Translations under genes and position numbers: made by a program
The notes under the pieces: model-generated
Database searches by the model: none
The model's input: only the letters and a program-made list of their open reading frames with translations
What the model was told of the DNA's origin: nothing
Shown here: in pieces, positions 45,009 through 55,893 of the stretch
How positions within the stretch are numbered: the first letter of the stretch is position 1
How the letters are laid out: each line of letters opens with the position of its first letter
Assembly (NCBI RefSeq): GCF_023016265.1
Contig: NZ_CP095412.1
Coordinates: 2,108,001-2,172,000 of the forward strand
From: Blastococcus sp. PRF04-17
GTDB taxonomy: Bacteria; Actinomycetota; Actinomycetes; Mycobacteriales; Geodermatophilaceae
Length of the DNA stretch: 64,000 bases
Direction: 5' to 3'

Positions 45009-46544
45009 TCAGAAGGGCGGCGGGTCGTCGTCCTCGGGCTGGACCAGCTCGCGGGACGGCACCGGCCAGTACTCCGCCAGCGCGGGCAATCCCGGTGGCC
45101 GGGTGCTGCGGGTGACCCCGCTCGGCGTCGTGACCGACAGCGTGCCGTCGCCTTCCATCACGAACCGCCAGCCCGGCGCGAAGGTCTTCAGCCGGTGGTG
45201 CCTGCGGCAGAGGCAGCAGAGGTTGGCGCAGTCGGTGGAGCCGCCGCAGGCATGAGGGACGACGTGGTCCAGATCCGCCCAGCCGGCCCGGTTGTCGCAG
45301 CCGGGATGTCGGCAGCCGCGATCCCGGGTCCGGACCCAGCGGTCCTGCGACCTGCTGGGGCGATAGCGGTCGACCGGGGGTGGCCGATCGAGGACGGAAC
45401 ACCCGCACGAGGCGTCGTCGGGGTGCTCGCGACACCCTCGACGGGCCAGACGCCGCAGCTCGTCGGGCGTCGCCACCGCGCGCAACGCCCCGTCGGAGTC
45501 GATGACGCCGACCGTGACGCTCCCTCCGGCTGGAGCCCGCAGGCCGTCGGGTGTCAGAGCGTCCAGCGCGGCGAGCAGTTCGCGGACGTGGTCGGCCGTG
45601 ATGGCCTGACCGTCCAGGTCCGCGACGCTGCCCGTTCGCCCCTGCAGCGCGCCCAGCGGCGCCAGGACGGTGAGGCTCGCCGTCACCGGTGGTCGGGTCG
45701 TGTCCCACGGGCGGAGGGCGAGCTCGACGGCGACCATGCTGCGCAGCTGGCCCAGCGAACGCTCGTCGCCGTCGGACTTGACCATGCGCGCGTACCGGTC
45801 GTAGGCGTCGAGCTGGGCGTTCGCCAGCGGGGTCGGGAGGGTGTGCACCAGCTGCGAGATGCCGTCGGGGAGGTGGCGGACCACCACGTCGGCGGCTCGC
45901 GCGGCCTGTCGACGGCGCCGGTCCGCGGCGGCTGCATCCCGGGCCACGAGCTCCTTGCGCGTCTCGGCACGGAGCCGCTTGACCGACATCGTGGTCGCGA
46001 CCGGCAGCATCGCCGACTCGACGGCCGCGATGATCAGCGGGTCGGTGTCGCGGGCCGGCGCGCCCAGCTCGAGGGCCAGCGCGCGGCCTCGTGCCGGGTC
46101 GATGCGGCCCTCCGTCATCGCGACCCAGGTCCTGGTCAGGGTGTGCCGCAGAGTCAGTGAGACCTCGGTCTGCACGGTGGCGGCCGTGCGGGAGCAGTTG
46201 AGGATCATGGCGAGCTCGTCGGGGAAGAACTCGCTGACGTCGTCGGGCAGCCGTTCGTCCCGCTGCGGCGCGGCGCCGGGCTGCCCGGGCTGCCGATCCC
46301 GAGCGGCGCTTCGCCGGGCCGCCAGCTGGGCGATCCGATCGGCCTTGTAGGCAGCCAGTCGAGCCTCGATCCGCGTGCAGGCATCGATCTCGCGCGCCAG
46401 CTCCGCGTCGGTGAGGGACTCGGCGGGCAGCAGCTCGTCGAGTCGCGTGTCGCGCTCGCCGGGCACGGCGGGCATCAGTTCGGCTGAGGGCGCGTGCAGC
46501 CGCGCCACGGTGACCGCGACGCCGTAGCTCGAACCCGGGAACAT
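45009..46544 (-). CDS. DUF222 / HNH endonuclease domain protein
   Basis: A 511-residue member of the actinobacterial 13E12-like repeat family. DUF222 covers ~50-330 (RIEARLAAYKADRIAQLAA, SEFFPDELAMILNCSRTAA, RIDPARGRALALELG). The C-terminal HNH motif at ~400-445 includes CRHPGCDNRAGWADLDHVVP and CANLCCLCRRHHRLK, with paired cysteines for structural zinc. Such genes exist in many copies per genome and may be mobile-element related; their role is unclear. An isolated gene here. Confidence 0.88.
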   Translation of the reverse strand: MFPGSSYGVAVTVARLHAPSAELMPAVPGERDTRLDELLPAESLTDAELAREIDACTRIEARLAAYKADRIAQLAARRSAARDRQPGQPGAAPQRDERLPDDVSEFFPDELAMILNCSRTAATVQTEVSLTLRHTLTRTWVAMTEGRIDPARGRALALELGAPARDTDPLIIAAVESAMLPVATTMSVKRLRAETRKELVARDAAAADRRRRQAARAADVVVRHLPDGISQLVHTLPTPLANAQLDAYDRYARMVKSDGDERSLGQLRSMVAVELALRPWDTTRPPVTASLTVLAPLGALQGRTGSVADLDGQAITADHVRELLAALDALTPDGLRAPAGGSVTVGVIDSDGALRAVATPDELRRLARRGCREHPDDASCGCSVLDRPPPVDRYRPSRSQDRWVRTRDRGCRHPGCDNRAGWADLDHVVPHACGGSTDCANLCCLCRRHHRLKTFAPGWRFVMEGDGTLSVTTPSGVTRSTRPPGLPALAEYWPVPSRELVQPEDDDPPPF

Positions 46545-46633
46545 GCCGTCAAGCTACGGAGGGGGTACGACGGTTTCTGGCCGTCCAGCTGGGAGAAGGC
46601 GGACCGGACCCGCTTCCCCTCCGCAGCCGCACG

Positions 46634-47666
46634 TCAGTCCGGCCGCGTGGCGAGCACGGTGACCACGGGAGCGCCCGGGGCCAGCGGGCGCGGCGGCTCG
46701 GGGTGCAGGCCGGCGTCCGCCAGCTGGGTGAGCAGGGTGTCGGCGTCCGACAGCTCCATCTCGCCCTCCTGCGCGCGCAGCAGCAGGTCGAAGTGCCGGC
46801 TGAAGATCTGCGGTGCGGCCACGGTGGTGACCAGGAACAGGGCACCGCCAGGGGCGAGCAGCGCGGCGACATCGCGGAGCAGCGCCACCCGGTCGCGCAT
46901 CGGCACGTAGTAGATGACGTTGGCGAGCAGGGCGAGGTCGAACGGCTGGGCGAGCGGACCGACGCGGTCCGCGCGGACGTCGGCGGCGACGATCTCCGCC
47001 CGGTCGGCGAGCCCGCGCTCGGCCAGCGTCCGCTGGGCCAGGGCCGCGGCCTCCGGGTCCACCTCGACGCCGACCCCCTCCGCCCCGGGAGCCGCCTCGA
47101 GCATCGCGGCCAGCTGCAGCCCACTGCCGCAGCCGACGTCGACCACCCGCCGGGGCCGCCGCTCCTCGAGCGTGCGGACGAGGTGGTCCATGACGAACGG
47201 CTCGAATCCCGCCGAGATCCGGGCGATGAGCTCCCCCGGTCGGCCACGTCCCGCCGGCGCGGCCCACCGGCCAGCACCGGCCCGAGCTCGCGGTAGAGCG
47301 CGGTGTGGAAACCGGGGAACGCCTCGTACGCCGCCCGCACCAGATCGTCGTCCACCACCGCCCTCCCCGGGACGTGAGCCGCCAGGCGCCCCCGTCGTCC
47401 CGCACGAACCCCGCCGCCTCCACGACCCGGAGGAAGGCCTCGAGCAGCGCCGGGTCCGCGACGGTCATCCGCCTGGCGAGTTCGGCGGTCGACGCCTCAC
47501 CTGCGGCCAACGCGTCCAGGAGACCGGTGCTGACCGCGGCACCCGCGAGGTGCAGTCGGATACCGGCAGCCCCCTCCCGGTTCGCACGTACGCGCATCCG
47601 CAGGTCACCCGCGCGGACCAACGTCCACAGCGCTCTCGGGCTGATCAAGCTGGGCACGACGGCCAC
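46634..47666 (-). CDS. Class I SAM methyltransferase with N-terminal dimerisation domain (two frameshifts)
   Basis: Three frames join when one base is added at 47365-47368 and one at 47233-47237, giving 344 residues. The N-terminal part (ALWTLVRAGDLRMRVRAN, STGLLDALAAGEASTAELAR) is a winged-helix-like dimerisation domain. The middle reads VVDDDLVRAAYEAFPGFHTA. The C-terminal part has the SAM-binding VVDVGCGSGLQLA, GVEVDPEAAALAQ and the LALLANVIYYV motif. The layout resembles small-molecule O-methyltransferases. Substrate unknown. Confidence 0.8.
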
Positions 47667-47697
47667 TCTGGCCGGTGGGCGCCCCGGTCGCCAGGGG

Positions 47698-48255
47698 CTA
47701 CTGCGTGCTGCGCCGATCGGTCCGCAGCGCCCCCATCAGCAGGGCGTCGTGCCGGACGCCGTCCCACAGCAGGGCGTCCCGCCGACGGCCCTCGAGGACG
47801 AAGCCGCACTTCTCGTACACCCGCCGGGCGCGGGGGTTGTGCGCGTACACCTCGAGCTCGACCCGGTGCAGACCGATCGTGTCGAAGGCGTGGTCGAGCA
47901 CCAGCCGGGTCATCTCGGTGCCGAACCCCCGGCCGAAGACGGCGGGACCGGCGAGCGAGATGCGGAAGCCCACGGAGCCGTTGTCGGGATCGAGGTCGCT
48001 CAGTACCACCTCACCCACGAACGTGCCCGTCGCCAGCTCGACGGCGGCCCAGTCGGCTCGGTCGTGCTGGTCGGCGCGCGACCGCAGCCACGCCTCGGTC
48101 TGCTCGAGGGTGAACTCGGCATGCGTGCCGGTGAGGCGTCGGCCCTCGGGGTCCTGCAGCATCTCCCAGTACGCCTGCAGGACGGTGGGACCGAGCGGCT
48201 CGAGCCGCACCCGCTCCCCCACCAGCGTCGGCTGGTCGCGGAACGCCGTGACCAT
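47698..48255 (-). CDS. GNAT-family N-acetyltransferase
   Basis: A 185-residue RimJ/RimL-type acetyltransferase. It begins VGERVRLEPLGP, has the acetyl-CoA pyrophosphate loop FGRGFGTEMTRLVLDHAF, and ends with the typical LHRVELEVYAHNPRARRVYEKCGF motif. The ATG at 48255 is 16 bases downstream of the aminopeptidase stop, so co-transcription with pepA is likely. The acceptor could be a protein N-terminus or a small amine. Confidence 0.85.
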   Translation of the reverse strand: MVTAFRDQPTLVGERVRLEPLGPTVLQAYWEMLQDPEGRRLTGTHAEFTLEQTEAWLRSRADQHDRADWAAVELATGTFVGEVVLSDLDPDNGSVGFRISLAGPAVFGRGFGTEMTRLVLDHAFDTIGLHRVELEVYAHNPRARRVYEKCGFVLEGRRRDALLWDGVRHDALLMGALRTDRRSTQ

Positions 48256-48271
48256 CAAGAGCCGGCCAGCA

Positions 48272-49789
48272 TCAGTCGAGCACGGCCTCGGGCGGGTCCA
48301 CCGGCGCGCCGGCCTCCAGCCAGCGCAGCAACGTGCGGGCGCCGAAGCCGGTGCCGCCCTTGACCACCTCCGCGTCGTCCGAGCCGGCGCGGGCCGGGCC
48401 GGCGACGTCGAGGTGCGCCCACGGCAGCTCACCGGCGAACGGCTGCAGGAACAGCGCCGCCGTGGTGCCGCCCGGATTGCCCGGCGCGTTGTTGGCATCG
48501 GCCGTGGCACTCGCGAGGAGGGCCCGGTGCTCCTCGAGCAGCGGCATCCGCCACAGCGGCTCACCTGCCCGTGCACCGGCCGTGAGCAGGGCGCCGGCGA
48601 GCCCGTCGGTCGTCGCGAACAGGCCCGCGGTCCGTGTGCCGAGGGCGACCTTCATGGCGCCGGTGAGCGTGGCGACGTCGACGAGCACGGTGGCGCCGAG
48701 CTCGAGCCGGCCGTAGGCCAGCCCGTCGGCGAGGACCATCCGCCCCTCGGCGTCGGTGTTGAGCACCTCCGTGGTGCGCCCGCCGACGTGCCGGACGACG
48801 TCCGCCGGCCGGTAGGAGGAGCCGGAGACGGCGTTCTCGGCCGCTGGGACCACCGCGGTCACCGTCACGGGCAGCTCGAGGCGCGCCGCCGCGTCGACGG
48901 CCGCGAGCACCGCCGCGCCACCGGCCATGTCGGTCTTCATCTCGCGCATGCCGGCGTTCGGCTTGATCGACAGCCCGCCGGTGTCGAAGGTGATGCCCTT
49001 GCCCACGAGCACCGGGTGCGCCGGACCTGAGGCGGGTGGGCGGTAGGTCGCCACGACGAGCCGGGGTGGCGTCGCGGAGCCACCGCCGACGGCGAGCACG
49101 CCACCGAACCCGCCGTCCCGCAACTCGTCCTCGCCGAGCACGGTCACCGACACGTGCGGGAGCGCGCCCAGCCGCTCGGCCGCCTGGTCGGCCAGCCAGC
49201 CGGGGTTCTTGACGTTGCTGGGGGTGTTCGTGAGATCCCGCGCCCAGGCGACAGCGGAGGCGGTGATCTCGCCCGCCCGCGCGGCGGCCGCGACCACGGG
49301 GTCCTCGGCATCGGCGACCACGACCGTCACCGTCTCGAGGCGCTGGGGGTGCGGCTTCGACAGCTCCCGGAAGCGGTACCCCCCGAGCAGCGCGGCCTCG
49401 ACGGCGGCCCGCACCTCGTCGGCTCCTGCCGGGGCCGCGGGGCCGTCGACGGGGAGGACCAGCCGGCGGGCACCGTGCTCGGCCAGGGCCTGCGCCCGCC
49501 GCACGGCCGTCGCGACGTAGCTGCGCAGGTCGGGCAGCGTCGTCTGACCGACGCCGACGGCGAGGACGCTGCGCGGCCGCCGTCCGGCGATCGGCACCTC
49601 GGTCACGGCTCCCGCCCGGCCGGTGTTGCCGGTGTCGGCCAGGGCGCCGGTCAGCAGTTCGGGGCTGACCGGTGGGGACGACGAACCCACCAGCCAGTCC
49701 GGCAGCGCACCGCCCGACCCGACCGGCACGGCGAGCAGGTCGTCGGTGCCGAGGACGGGCAGGTCGCCCACCACCTCGACCCGCGGCAA
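48272..49789 (-). CDS. pepA: Leucyl aminopeptidase (M17)
   Basis: A ~505-residue cytosolic dizinc exopeptidase. Catalytic and metal motifs are complete: GKGITFDTGGLSIKPNAGM, MKTDMAGGAAVLAA and the family signature NTDAEGRMVLADGLAYG. The N-terminal macro-like domain begins RVEVVGDLPVLGTDDLLAV. The start is uncertain: TTG at 49789 is used here. GTG at 49774 is an alternative, as is CTG at 49879, which would overlap the DUF3117 stop. Confidence 0.9.
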   Translation of the reverse strand: MPRVEVVGDLPVLGTDDLLAVPVGSGGALPDWLVGSSSPPVSPELLTGALADTGNTGRAGAVTEVPIAGRRPRSVLAVGVGQTTLPDLRSYVATAVRRAQALAEHGARRLVLPVDGPAAPAGADEVRAAVEAALLGGYRFRELSKPHPQRLETVTVVVADAEDPVVAAAARAGEITASAVAWARDLTNTPSNVKNPGWLADQAAERLGALPHVSVTVLGEDELRDGGFGGVLAVGGGSATPPRLVVATYRPPASGPAHPVLVGKGITFDTGGLSIKPNAGMREMKTDMAGGAAVLAAVDAAARLELPVTVTAVVPAAENAVSGSSYRPADVVRHVGGRTTEVLNTDAEGRMVLADGLAYGRLELGATVLVDVATLTGAMKVALGTRTAGLFATTDGLAGALLTAGARAGEPLWRMPLLEEHRALLASATADANNAPGNPGGTTAALFLQPFAGELPWAHLDVAGPARAGSDDAEVVKGGTGFGARTLLRWLEAGAPVDPPEAVLD

Positions 49790-49875
49790 CGGCGCGGCCC
49801 CGGACGCCGGCGGTGCGCCGGTGGCCGGGGCCGTGTCGTGCGCGGGGCTGCCCGGAGGCAGGCTCGCGGGGGTGT

Positions 49876-50042
49876 TCAGCTGGTCGCGCCCTTCAGTGCC
49901 TCGGAGAGCGCCGCCGCCTCGTCGGGCGAGAGCTCGACGACCAGGCGACCGCCCCCTCGAGAGGGACGCGCATGACCAGGCCACGCCCCTCCTTGGTGAC
50001 CTCGAGGGGACCTTCACCCGTGCGCGGCTTCATGGCCGCCAT
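49876..50042 (-). CDS. DUF3117 protein, Rv1211-like (frameshifted)
   Basis: A 55-residue protein conserved across actinobacteria. It starts MAAMKPRTGEGPLEVTKEGR and reads to VPLEG. Adding one base to the five-base run at 49952-49956 continues it as GGGRLVVELSPDEAAALSEA to the stop at 49876-49878, which is exactly the family length. Without that base it would end in an unrelated tail. The location beside tag matches Rv1210-Rv1211. Function unknown. Confidence 0.85.
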
Positions 50043-50167
50043 GCGTGCCTCCTTCGCCGGCCACCCCACGGCCCCGCCGAGGCGTGGGATGGGGTGGCGT
50101 CCGTCGATGCTGTGAGCTCTGCGGGCAATGATCCCGTATGCGTCGTCTTCATCCAACACGAGCCCCT

Positions 50168-50722
50168 TCAGGGTGACGCCCGGAAGCAGTCGGCGACGTG
50201 GTCGTCGACCATGCCCGTCGCCTGCATGAGCGCATATGCCGTCGTGGGGCCCACGAAGACGAACCCGCGTCGCTTCAGCTCCCTGGCCATGGCGACCGAC
50301 TCGGGGCTCGTGGCCGGCACGTCGGCGAGCGTGGCGGGCCGGGCCCGGGGACCGGTCGGGGCGAAGGACCACAGCAGTTCCGACAGCCCCTCCGGCAGCT
50401 CCTGGGCGGCCCGGGCGTTGCCGACCGCGGCCGCGATCTTCGCCCGGTTGCGCACGATGCCGGCGTCGGCCATGAGCCGCGCCTCGTCGTCGGCGTCGAA
50501 CGCGGCCACCGCGTCGATGTCGAAGCCCGCGAAGGCGGCCCGGAAGGCAGGGCGCTTGCGCAGGATCGTGATCCACGACAGCCCGGACTGGAACGCCTCG
50601 AGGCACAGCCGCTCGAAGAGGGCGTCGTCGCCGCGCAACGGCGTGCCCCACTCCTCGTCGTGGTAGCGCACGTACTCGGGCGTGCTCGTCGCCCACGCGC
50701 AGCGAGGTCGGTCGGTCACCAC
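50168..50722 (-). CDS. tag: DNA-3-methyladenine glycosylase I
   Basis: A 184-residue HhH-like glycosylase that removes N3-methyladenine. Tag hallmarks are RCAWATSTPEYVRYHDEEWG at the N-terminus (zinc and substrate region), LFERLCLEAFQSGLSWITIL, and the C-terminal FVFVGPTTAYALMQATGMVDDH. The GTG at 50722 (or 50719) is the start. It matches Rv1210 (tagA) in position. Confidence 0.92.
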   Translation of the reverse strand: MVTDRPRCAWATSTPEYVRYHDEEWGTPLRGDDALFERLCLEAFQSGLSWITILRKRPAFRAAFAGFDIDAVAAFDADDEARLMADAGIVRNRAKIAAAVGNARAAQELPEGLSELLWSFAPTGPRARPATLADVPATSPESVAMARELKRRGFVFVGPTTAYALMQATGMVDDHVADCFRASP

Positions 50723-50756
50723 GGCGGCAGGCTAGTGCGCACCACCGACACCGTCG

Positions 50757-53700
50757 TCAGGCCAGCGGTGACCGCACCGTGCCGCTGACGAGATCCTTGA
50801 CGTACAGGTCGCGGATGCGGTTGGTGTCGGCCGACACCAGCGCCTGCGACGTGGTCACCACGACCTCGTCGGCCGTGATCGCGGTGAGCCGCCCGTACTC
50901 GGACGCCGCGACGGAGCCGATCGGCCCCGCGGTGGCCCGCCCGTCGGCGTCGCTGGTCACCAGCACCAGGGGCCCGGCGACCCCGCCGTCGAGGTCGCGG
51001 CGGTAGTGGTCGGTGTGGCCGTTGGTGTCGCCGGGGAGCTGTCCCGACGCGGTCGAGAAGAAGGCGTAGCGCCCGCTCGGATCCAGCTCGACCCGGTGCT
51101 CCCACACCGTCTGCTGGCCGTTGCCGAGGGCCAGCACGGCGCCGGTGGCGGTGTCCATCCGGTAGGCCAGCCCGGTGCTGCCGGTGGTCCCCGGGTTGGC
51201 GGTGGTGATCCGGGCGGCGGTCACGAGGGCCACGTACCGCCCGTCGTCGCTGATCGCGATGTCGCCGGCGTCCCGGTAGACGGCGAACGGGGTGGCCCGG
51301 CCGGCCGGTCCCACGGAGGAGACGAGGAGGAGTTCGCCGGCGCCGGCGCCGGACAGGGTCTTGCGGTACAGCAGCACGGTGCCGGTGCTCGACGTGACGG
51401 GGAAGAGCGCGAACCGGCCGTCAGGTGTGAGCGCGAGCGCCGGCCCCGTGGCGGCGCCGCCGACGTTGCCGCCCGCCGTCGTGGTCGAGACCCGCGTCAC
51501 CGCACCTGTGGTGAGGTTCTTCGCGAAGAGGTCGACGACGCCGTTGGTGTCGCCGGGCACCAGGTCCGCGCGGGCCGAGTAGAACAGCGCGAGCGCGCCG
51601 TCGGCGGACAGTGCGACCGGTGCGCTGGTGGCGTACACCGATCCTCCGGTGTGCAGCACCGCCCCGGCGGTCGAGGCGTGCGCGCCGCCACCGGAGGGCA
51701 CGCTGACCAGGCTCCACGTCCGGGTGGCGGTGGAGAACCGGTAGACGTCGGTCTGCCCGTTGGTGTCGCCCGCGAGGAGCGCCGCCGTGGTGGCCAGCGC
51801 CACCGTGCCGCCGTCGGCGCTGATCACCGGCGCGCTGGTGTTGGTCGGGTCGGTCGCGCCGGTCGCGCCCGCCGGCAGCGGAGCGATGCGCATCGCCGTC
51901 CCGGCGGTCCGGTCCACCAGGTACAGCTCGTAGGCGGTGTTGGTGTCGCCCGGCTCGAGCCGCGCACGGGTCCCGACGACGACGAAGCGGCCGTCCTCGC
52001 TCACCGCGAGCCCGCCGCTCTCCCCCGCGCCCAGGGTCGGCACGGGCGGGGAGGCCGGGACCACCGTCACGACCGACGACGGCCCGGAGACGTGCCCCCG
52101 GCGTCCACCGCGGCGACCGTGAACCGGTACGTCGTGCCGTTGACCAGGTCGGGCACCGCGGCCCGGGTGGCCGGCGCCGCCACGGTGGCGACGATGCGGC
52201 CGTCCTCGGCCAGGACCCGGTAGCCCACGACGTCGGTGTCGGACGGCGCGGTCCAGGAGAGCACCGCGCGGCGGTCACCGGGGACGGCGGTGACGTCGGT
52301 CGGCGCGTCGGGGGCCATGTCGCGGGGGGTTGCCGAGGCAACCGCCGAGGGGGCCGACCGGTTGCCGTGGGTGTCGACGGCGACCAGCGTGTACGCGTAC
52401 GCGACGTCGTTGGTCAGCCCGGTGTCGAGGTACGTGCGGGTGGGAACGGTGGCGATCTCCACGCCGTCGCGCAGCACCCGGTAGTCGGCCAGGTCGGCCT
52501 CGCCGTTCGCCGCCCACGCCAGGGACACCTCGTTCTCGCCGGCGACGGCGACCAGACCGGTCGGGGCGGCCGGCGGTGTGAGGTCGGTCGGAGTGGCGGA
52601 CACCGGTGCGGAGGCGGCCGACCGGTTGCCCACGTCGTCGACGGCGACGAGCGAGTAGGAGTAGGTGACGTCGTTGGTCAGGCCGGTGTCGACGTAGCTC
52701 CGAGTGGTGACCGTCGCGATCTCCACCCCGTCGCGGAGCACCCGGTAGGTCGCGAAGTCGGCCTCGTTGTTCCTCGCCCACGACAGCGTCACCCGCTCGT
52801 CCCCGCGGGTGGCGGTCAGCCCGGTCGGCACCGCCGGCGGTGTGAAGTCTGCCGCAGTCGAGACCGGCGCCGACGCGGCCGACCGGTTCCCGTGCGTGTC
52901 GACGGCGACGAGCGCGTACGTCCGCGCGGCGCCGGTCACCTGGTTGTCGGTGTAGCTCGTGCCGGTCACCGTGGCGATCTCCACGCCGTCGCGGAACACC
53001 CGGTAGCTCGCGAGGTCCGGTTCGCCGTTCGCCGTCCAGGAGACGACCGTCCGGCCACTGACCTTCACGGCGCTCAGACCCGTGGGGGCGGCCGGCGCGG
53101 TGAGGTCGGTCGGCGTGGCCGGGACGGGGGACGACGGCGCCGAGCGGTTGCCGCTCCTGTCGACGGCCACCAGCGCGTACGAGTAGGTGACGTCGTTGAC
53201 CAGTGGCAGATCGGTGAAGCTCGTACCGGCGGTGGAGACGATCTCGACGCCGTCCCGGAGCACGCGGTACGTGGCCAGATCGGGCTCGCCGTTCGCCGTC
53301 CAGGTCAGGAAGACCTGGCCGTCACCGCGGGTGGCGACCAGACCGGCGGGGCTCGCCGGAGCGCTGACGTCGACCGGCGTGGCCGCAACGGCGGAGGTGG
53401 ACGGCGACCGGTTGCCGTGCGTGTCGACCGCGACCACCGAGTAGCCGTACGTCGTCCCGTTGGTCACCCCGGTGTCGGCGTAGCCGGGCGTGCTCACGGT
53501 CGCGACGTCGGCGCCGTCCCGGAGCACGACGTAACCGGCGAGGTCCGGCTCCGTGTTGGCCGCCCAGGAGAGGGTCACCTGCCCGTCCGCGGGCGTCGCG
53601 GTCAGGCCGGTCGGCATGGCGGGCGCACCGAGGTCGGTCGGCGTCGCGTAGGCCGGGGACGACGAGATCGAGTGGTTGCCGTGGTTGTCGATCGCGGCCA

Positions 53701-54856
53701 GCGTATACCGGTACTCGACGTCGTTGGTCAGGCCGGTGTCGGTGTAGGACGTCGCGCCGGTCACGATCGCGACCTCCACGCCGTCGCGCAGGAGCCGGTA
53801 ACCGGCGAGGTCGGGCTCGCCGTTGGCGTCCCAGCCGAGGACGACCTGCCCGTCGCCGCGGACGGCCACCAGCCCGGTGGGCGCGGCCGGGGGCGTGAGG
53901 TCGGTCGGCGTGACCGACACCGGGGCCGTCGGCGCCGAACGATTGCCGTGGGTGTCGACGGCGACGAGTGCGTAGGAGTAGGTCGTGTCGTTGGTCAGGC
54001 CGAGATCGAGGTGGTCGGTGTCGGTGACCGTGGCGACCTCGACGCCGTCGCGGAGCACGAGGTAGTGGGCGAGGTCCGGTTCGGCGTTGGGGTCCCAGGC
54101 CAGGCCGGCGCTGCCGTCGCCCCGGCCGACCATGATCCCGGTCGGCGTCGCCGGCGGCGTCAGGTCGGTGGGCGTGGCCGAGGCCGCCGGCGTCGAGGAC
54201 GCCGACCAGTTGTCCGACGTGTCGTGCGTCTGCACGGCGTAGCCGTAGGTGACGTCGTTGACCACGGTCGTGTCTGTGTACGAGGTTGTCGCCGCGCCGA
54301 GCCGTCCGGTGATCGGCACGCCGTCGCGCAGCACCCGGTAGCCGTCGGCGTCGTAGTCGGTGGCGTTGAGCACCCAGCTCAGGTCCACCTTGCCGTCGCC
54401 GCGCACCGCCGTGACGCCGGCGGGCGCCGCCGGGGGGACCGCGTCGCGCGGCGTCCCCGTGACGGGGACGCTCGCCGTCGTCCCCTCGGTCGGCAGGCCG
54501 AGGAACGACGATCGGGTGATGACCGTGACCACGTACGAGCGGCCGTTGACCAGCCCGGCCAGCGTCACCGACGTGCCCGTGGGACTGGCCACCAGGACAC
54601 CGTCCAGACGCACCCGGTAACCGGTGACCGTCTCGCCGGCCGGCGCGGTCCACGAGACGTGCAGCGCCCGGTCGGCGCTCGCGGCGACGACGTCCGTGGG
54701 CGGTGCCGGGTCGGTCGCGCTGGCGGTCCGCAGCGCGGGGGTGGCGAGGGGCGCGTGGCCGGAGACGGCGACCGTGCCGGCCACGACCAGCAGTGCCAGG
54801 GCGCGCGGCAGCCAGCTCCGTCGCCGGGCTCGTCCGCCCTGGTCCGATCGCTGCAC
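50757..54856 (-). CDS. Secreted multi-FN3 / beta-propeller protein (frameshifted)
   Basis: One ~1366-residue exported protein after adding one base to the run at 52095-52099. It has a signal peptide (PRALALLVVAGTVAVSG), ten fibronectin type III domains (~45-920; each begins near PPAAPTGLVAV and ends near VDTHGNRSAPS), and a C-terminal TolB/WD40-like propeller (~930-1366) with repeated DTN motifs (LEPGDTNTAYELYL, LLAGDTNGQTDVY, LVPGDTNGVVDLF, QLPGDTNGHTDHY). The DTNGxxD repeats look like calcium-binding loops. The GTG at 54856 has GGGAGG seven bases upstream. It may act as an adhesin or a carbohydrate-related surface protein; unknown. Confidence 0.82.
52080..54740 (-). repeat. Tandem array of ten FN3-coding repeats
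   Basis: Ten repeats of about 270 bases encode the FN3 domains. Units 3-9 are closely similar at DNA level (recurring GAGGTCGGTCGGCGTG, CGTGGGTGTCGACGGC and CCGTCGCGGAGCAC on the plus strand), which suggests recent duplication or recombination between units. Unit 1, unit 2 and unit 10 are more divergent. Confidence 0.75.
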
Positions 54857-54929
54857 GGGTGCCTCCCTCGGCCGCACCCGGCATCGGCAGGAAAGAGCCC
54901 ACCCTTGAGCCGGGCCCTGCCCAGGAGGG

Positions 54930-55835
54930 TCAGGGGACGGCGGAGTCGACCTCGGACAGCTCGGAGGGACGGCGGCGCACGTCGCTGCGCCGCGTGGCGA
55001 GCACGCACCCCACCAGCACCAGCGGCAGACCGATCGCGATGCCGAGCGTGAACGGCTCGTCGAGCAGCGCCACACCCAGGAGGACGGCGACGGCCGGGTT
55101 CACGAAGGTGATCACCAGCGCCCGCTGCGGGCCCACCTCCCGGATCAGCGCGAAGAACAGCGCCAGGGCCAGCGCCGTGCAGAGCGCACCCAGCCCGACC
55201 AGGGAGAACAGCGCCGGTGGCGACGCGTCGACGGCCTGGCCCAGCTGCGGCACCGCGAACGGCGCGTAGACGACCGCCGTGACCAACAGGGCGATCGAGC
55301 TGGCGGCCGCACCGGGCACGTCGGGCAGCGCCCGGGTGACCACCAGCGGCCCGGTGGCGTAGCCGACGACGGTGAGCGCCACGGCGAGGAGCGGCAGCAG
55401 GTGCGCGCCGCCGACGTCCAGGCCGAGCAGCGCGACGATGCCGACCACTCCGATGGCCATGCCGAGCAGCCGGACCGGGGTGAGCCGGTCCTCCTCCCCC
55501 GCCAGCCGGCCGGCCAGCGCGGCGACGAAGGGCACCGTGGCCACGAGCAGGCCGGTGAGGGAGCTCGACAGCGTCTGCTCGGCGTAGGACAGCAGCAGCC
55601 ACGGCCCCGCCATCTCGAGCACGGTGAACAGCAGCAGCGCCTTCCAGTGGCGCAGCGCCGGGCGCACCTGGCCGCGCGCGATCGTCCAGGGCAGCAGCAG
55701 CGCGGCGCCGACCACGCACCGCGCGAAGACCACCATCACCGGCGAGACCTCGTCGACGGCCACCTTGATCAGCAGGTAGGGCACGCCCCAGATGACCGAC
55801 ATCGCCAGGAACAGCCCCCAGCCCCGCCGGCTCAC
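54930..55835 (-). CDS. EamA/DMT-family transporter
   Basis: A 301-residue, ten-helix transporter of the EamA (RhaT-like) superfamily. It opens WGLFLAMSVIWGVPYLLIKV, then ARCVVGAALLLPW, AEQTLSSSLTGLLVATVPF, and in the second half LVITFVNPAVAVLLGVALLDE. The GTG at 55835 directly precedes the first helix. It is unrelated in sequence detail to the EamA gene at 11.5 kb. Substrate unknown. Confidence 0.85.
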   Translation of the reverse strand: MSRRGWGLFLAMSVIWGVPYLLIKVAVDEVSPVMVVFARCVVGAALLLPWTIARGQVRPALRHWKALLLFTVLEMAGPWLLLSYAEQTLSSSLTGLLVATVPFVAALAGRLAGEEDRLTPVRLLGMAIGVVGIVALLGLDVGGAHLLPLLAVALTVVGYATGPLVVTRALPDVPGAAASSIALLVTAVVYAPFAVPQLGQAVDASPPALFSLVGLGALCTALALALFFALIREVGPQRALVITFVNPAVAVLLGVALLDEPFTLGIAIGLPLVLVGCVLATRRSDVRRRPSELSEVDSAVP

Positions 55836-55893
55836 CGCCCGTACCTCATGTCCCCGTCGCCCCTCAGCACCCGCACATCCTGGCCGACGGCCC

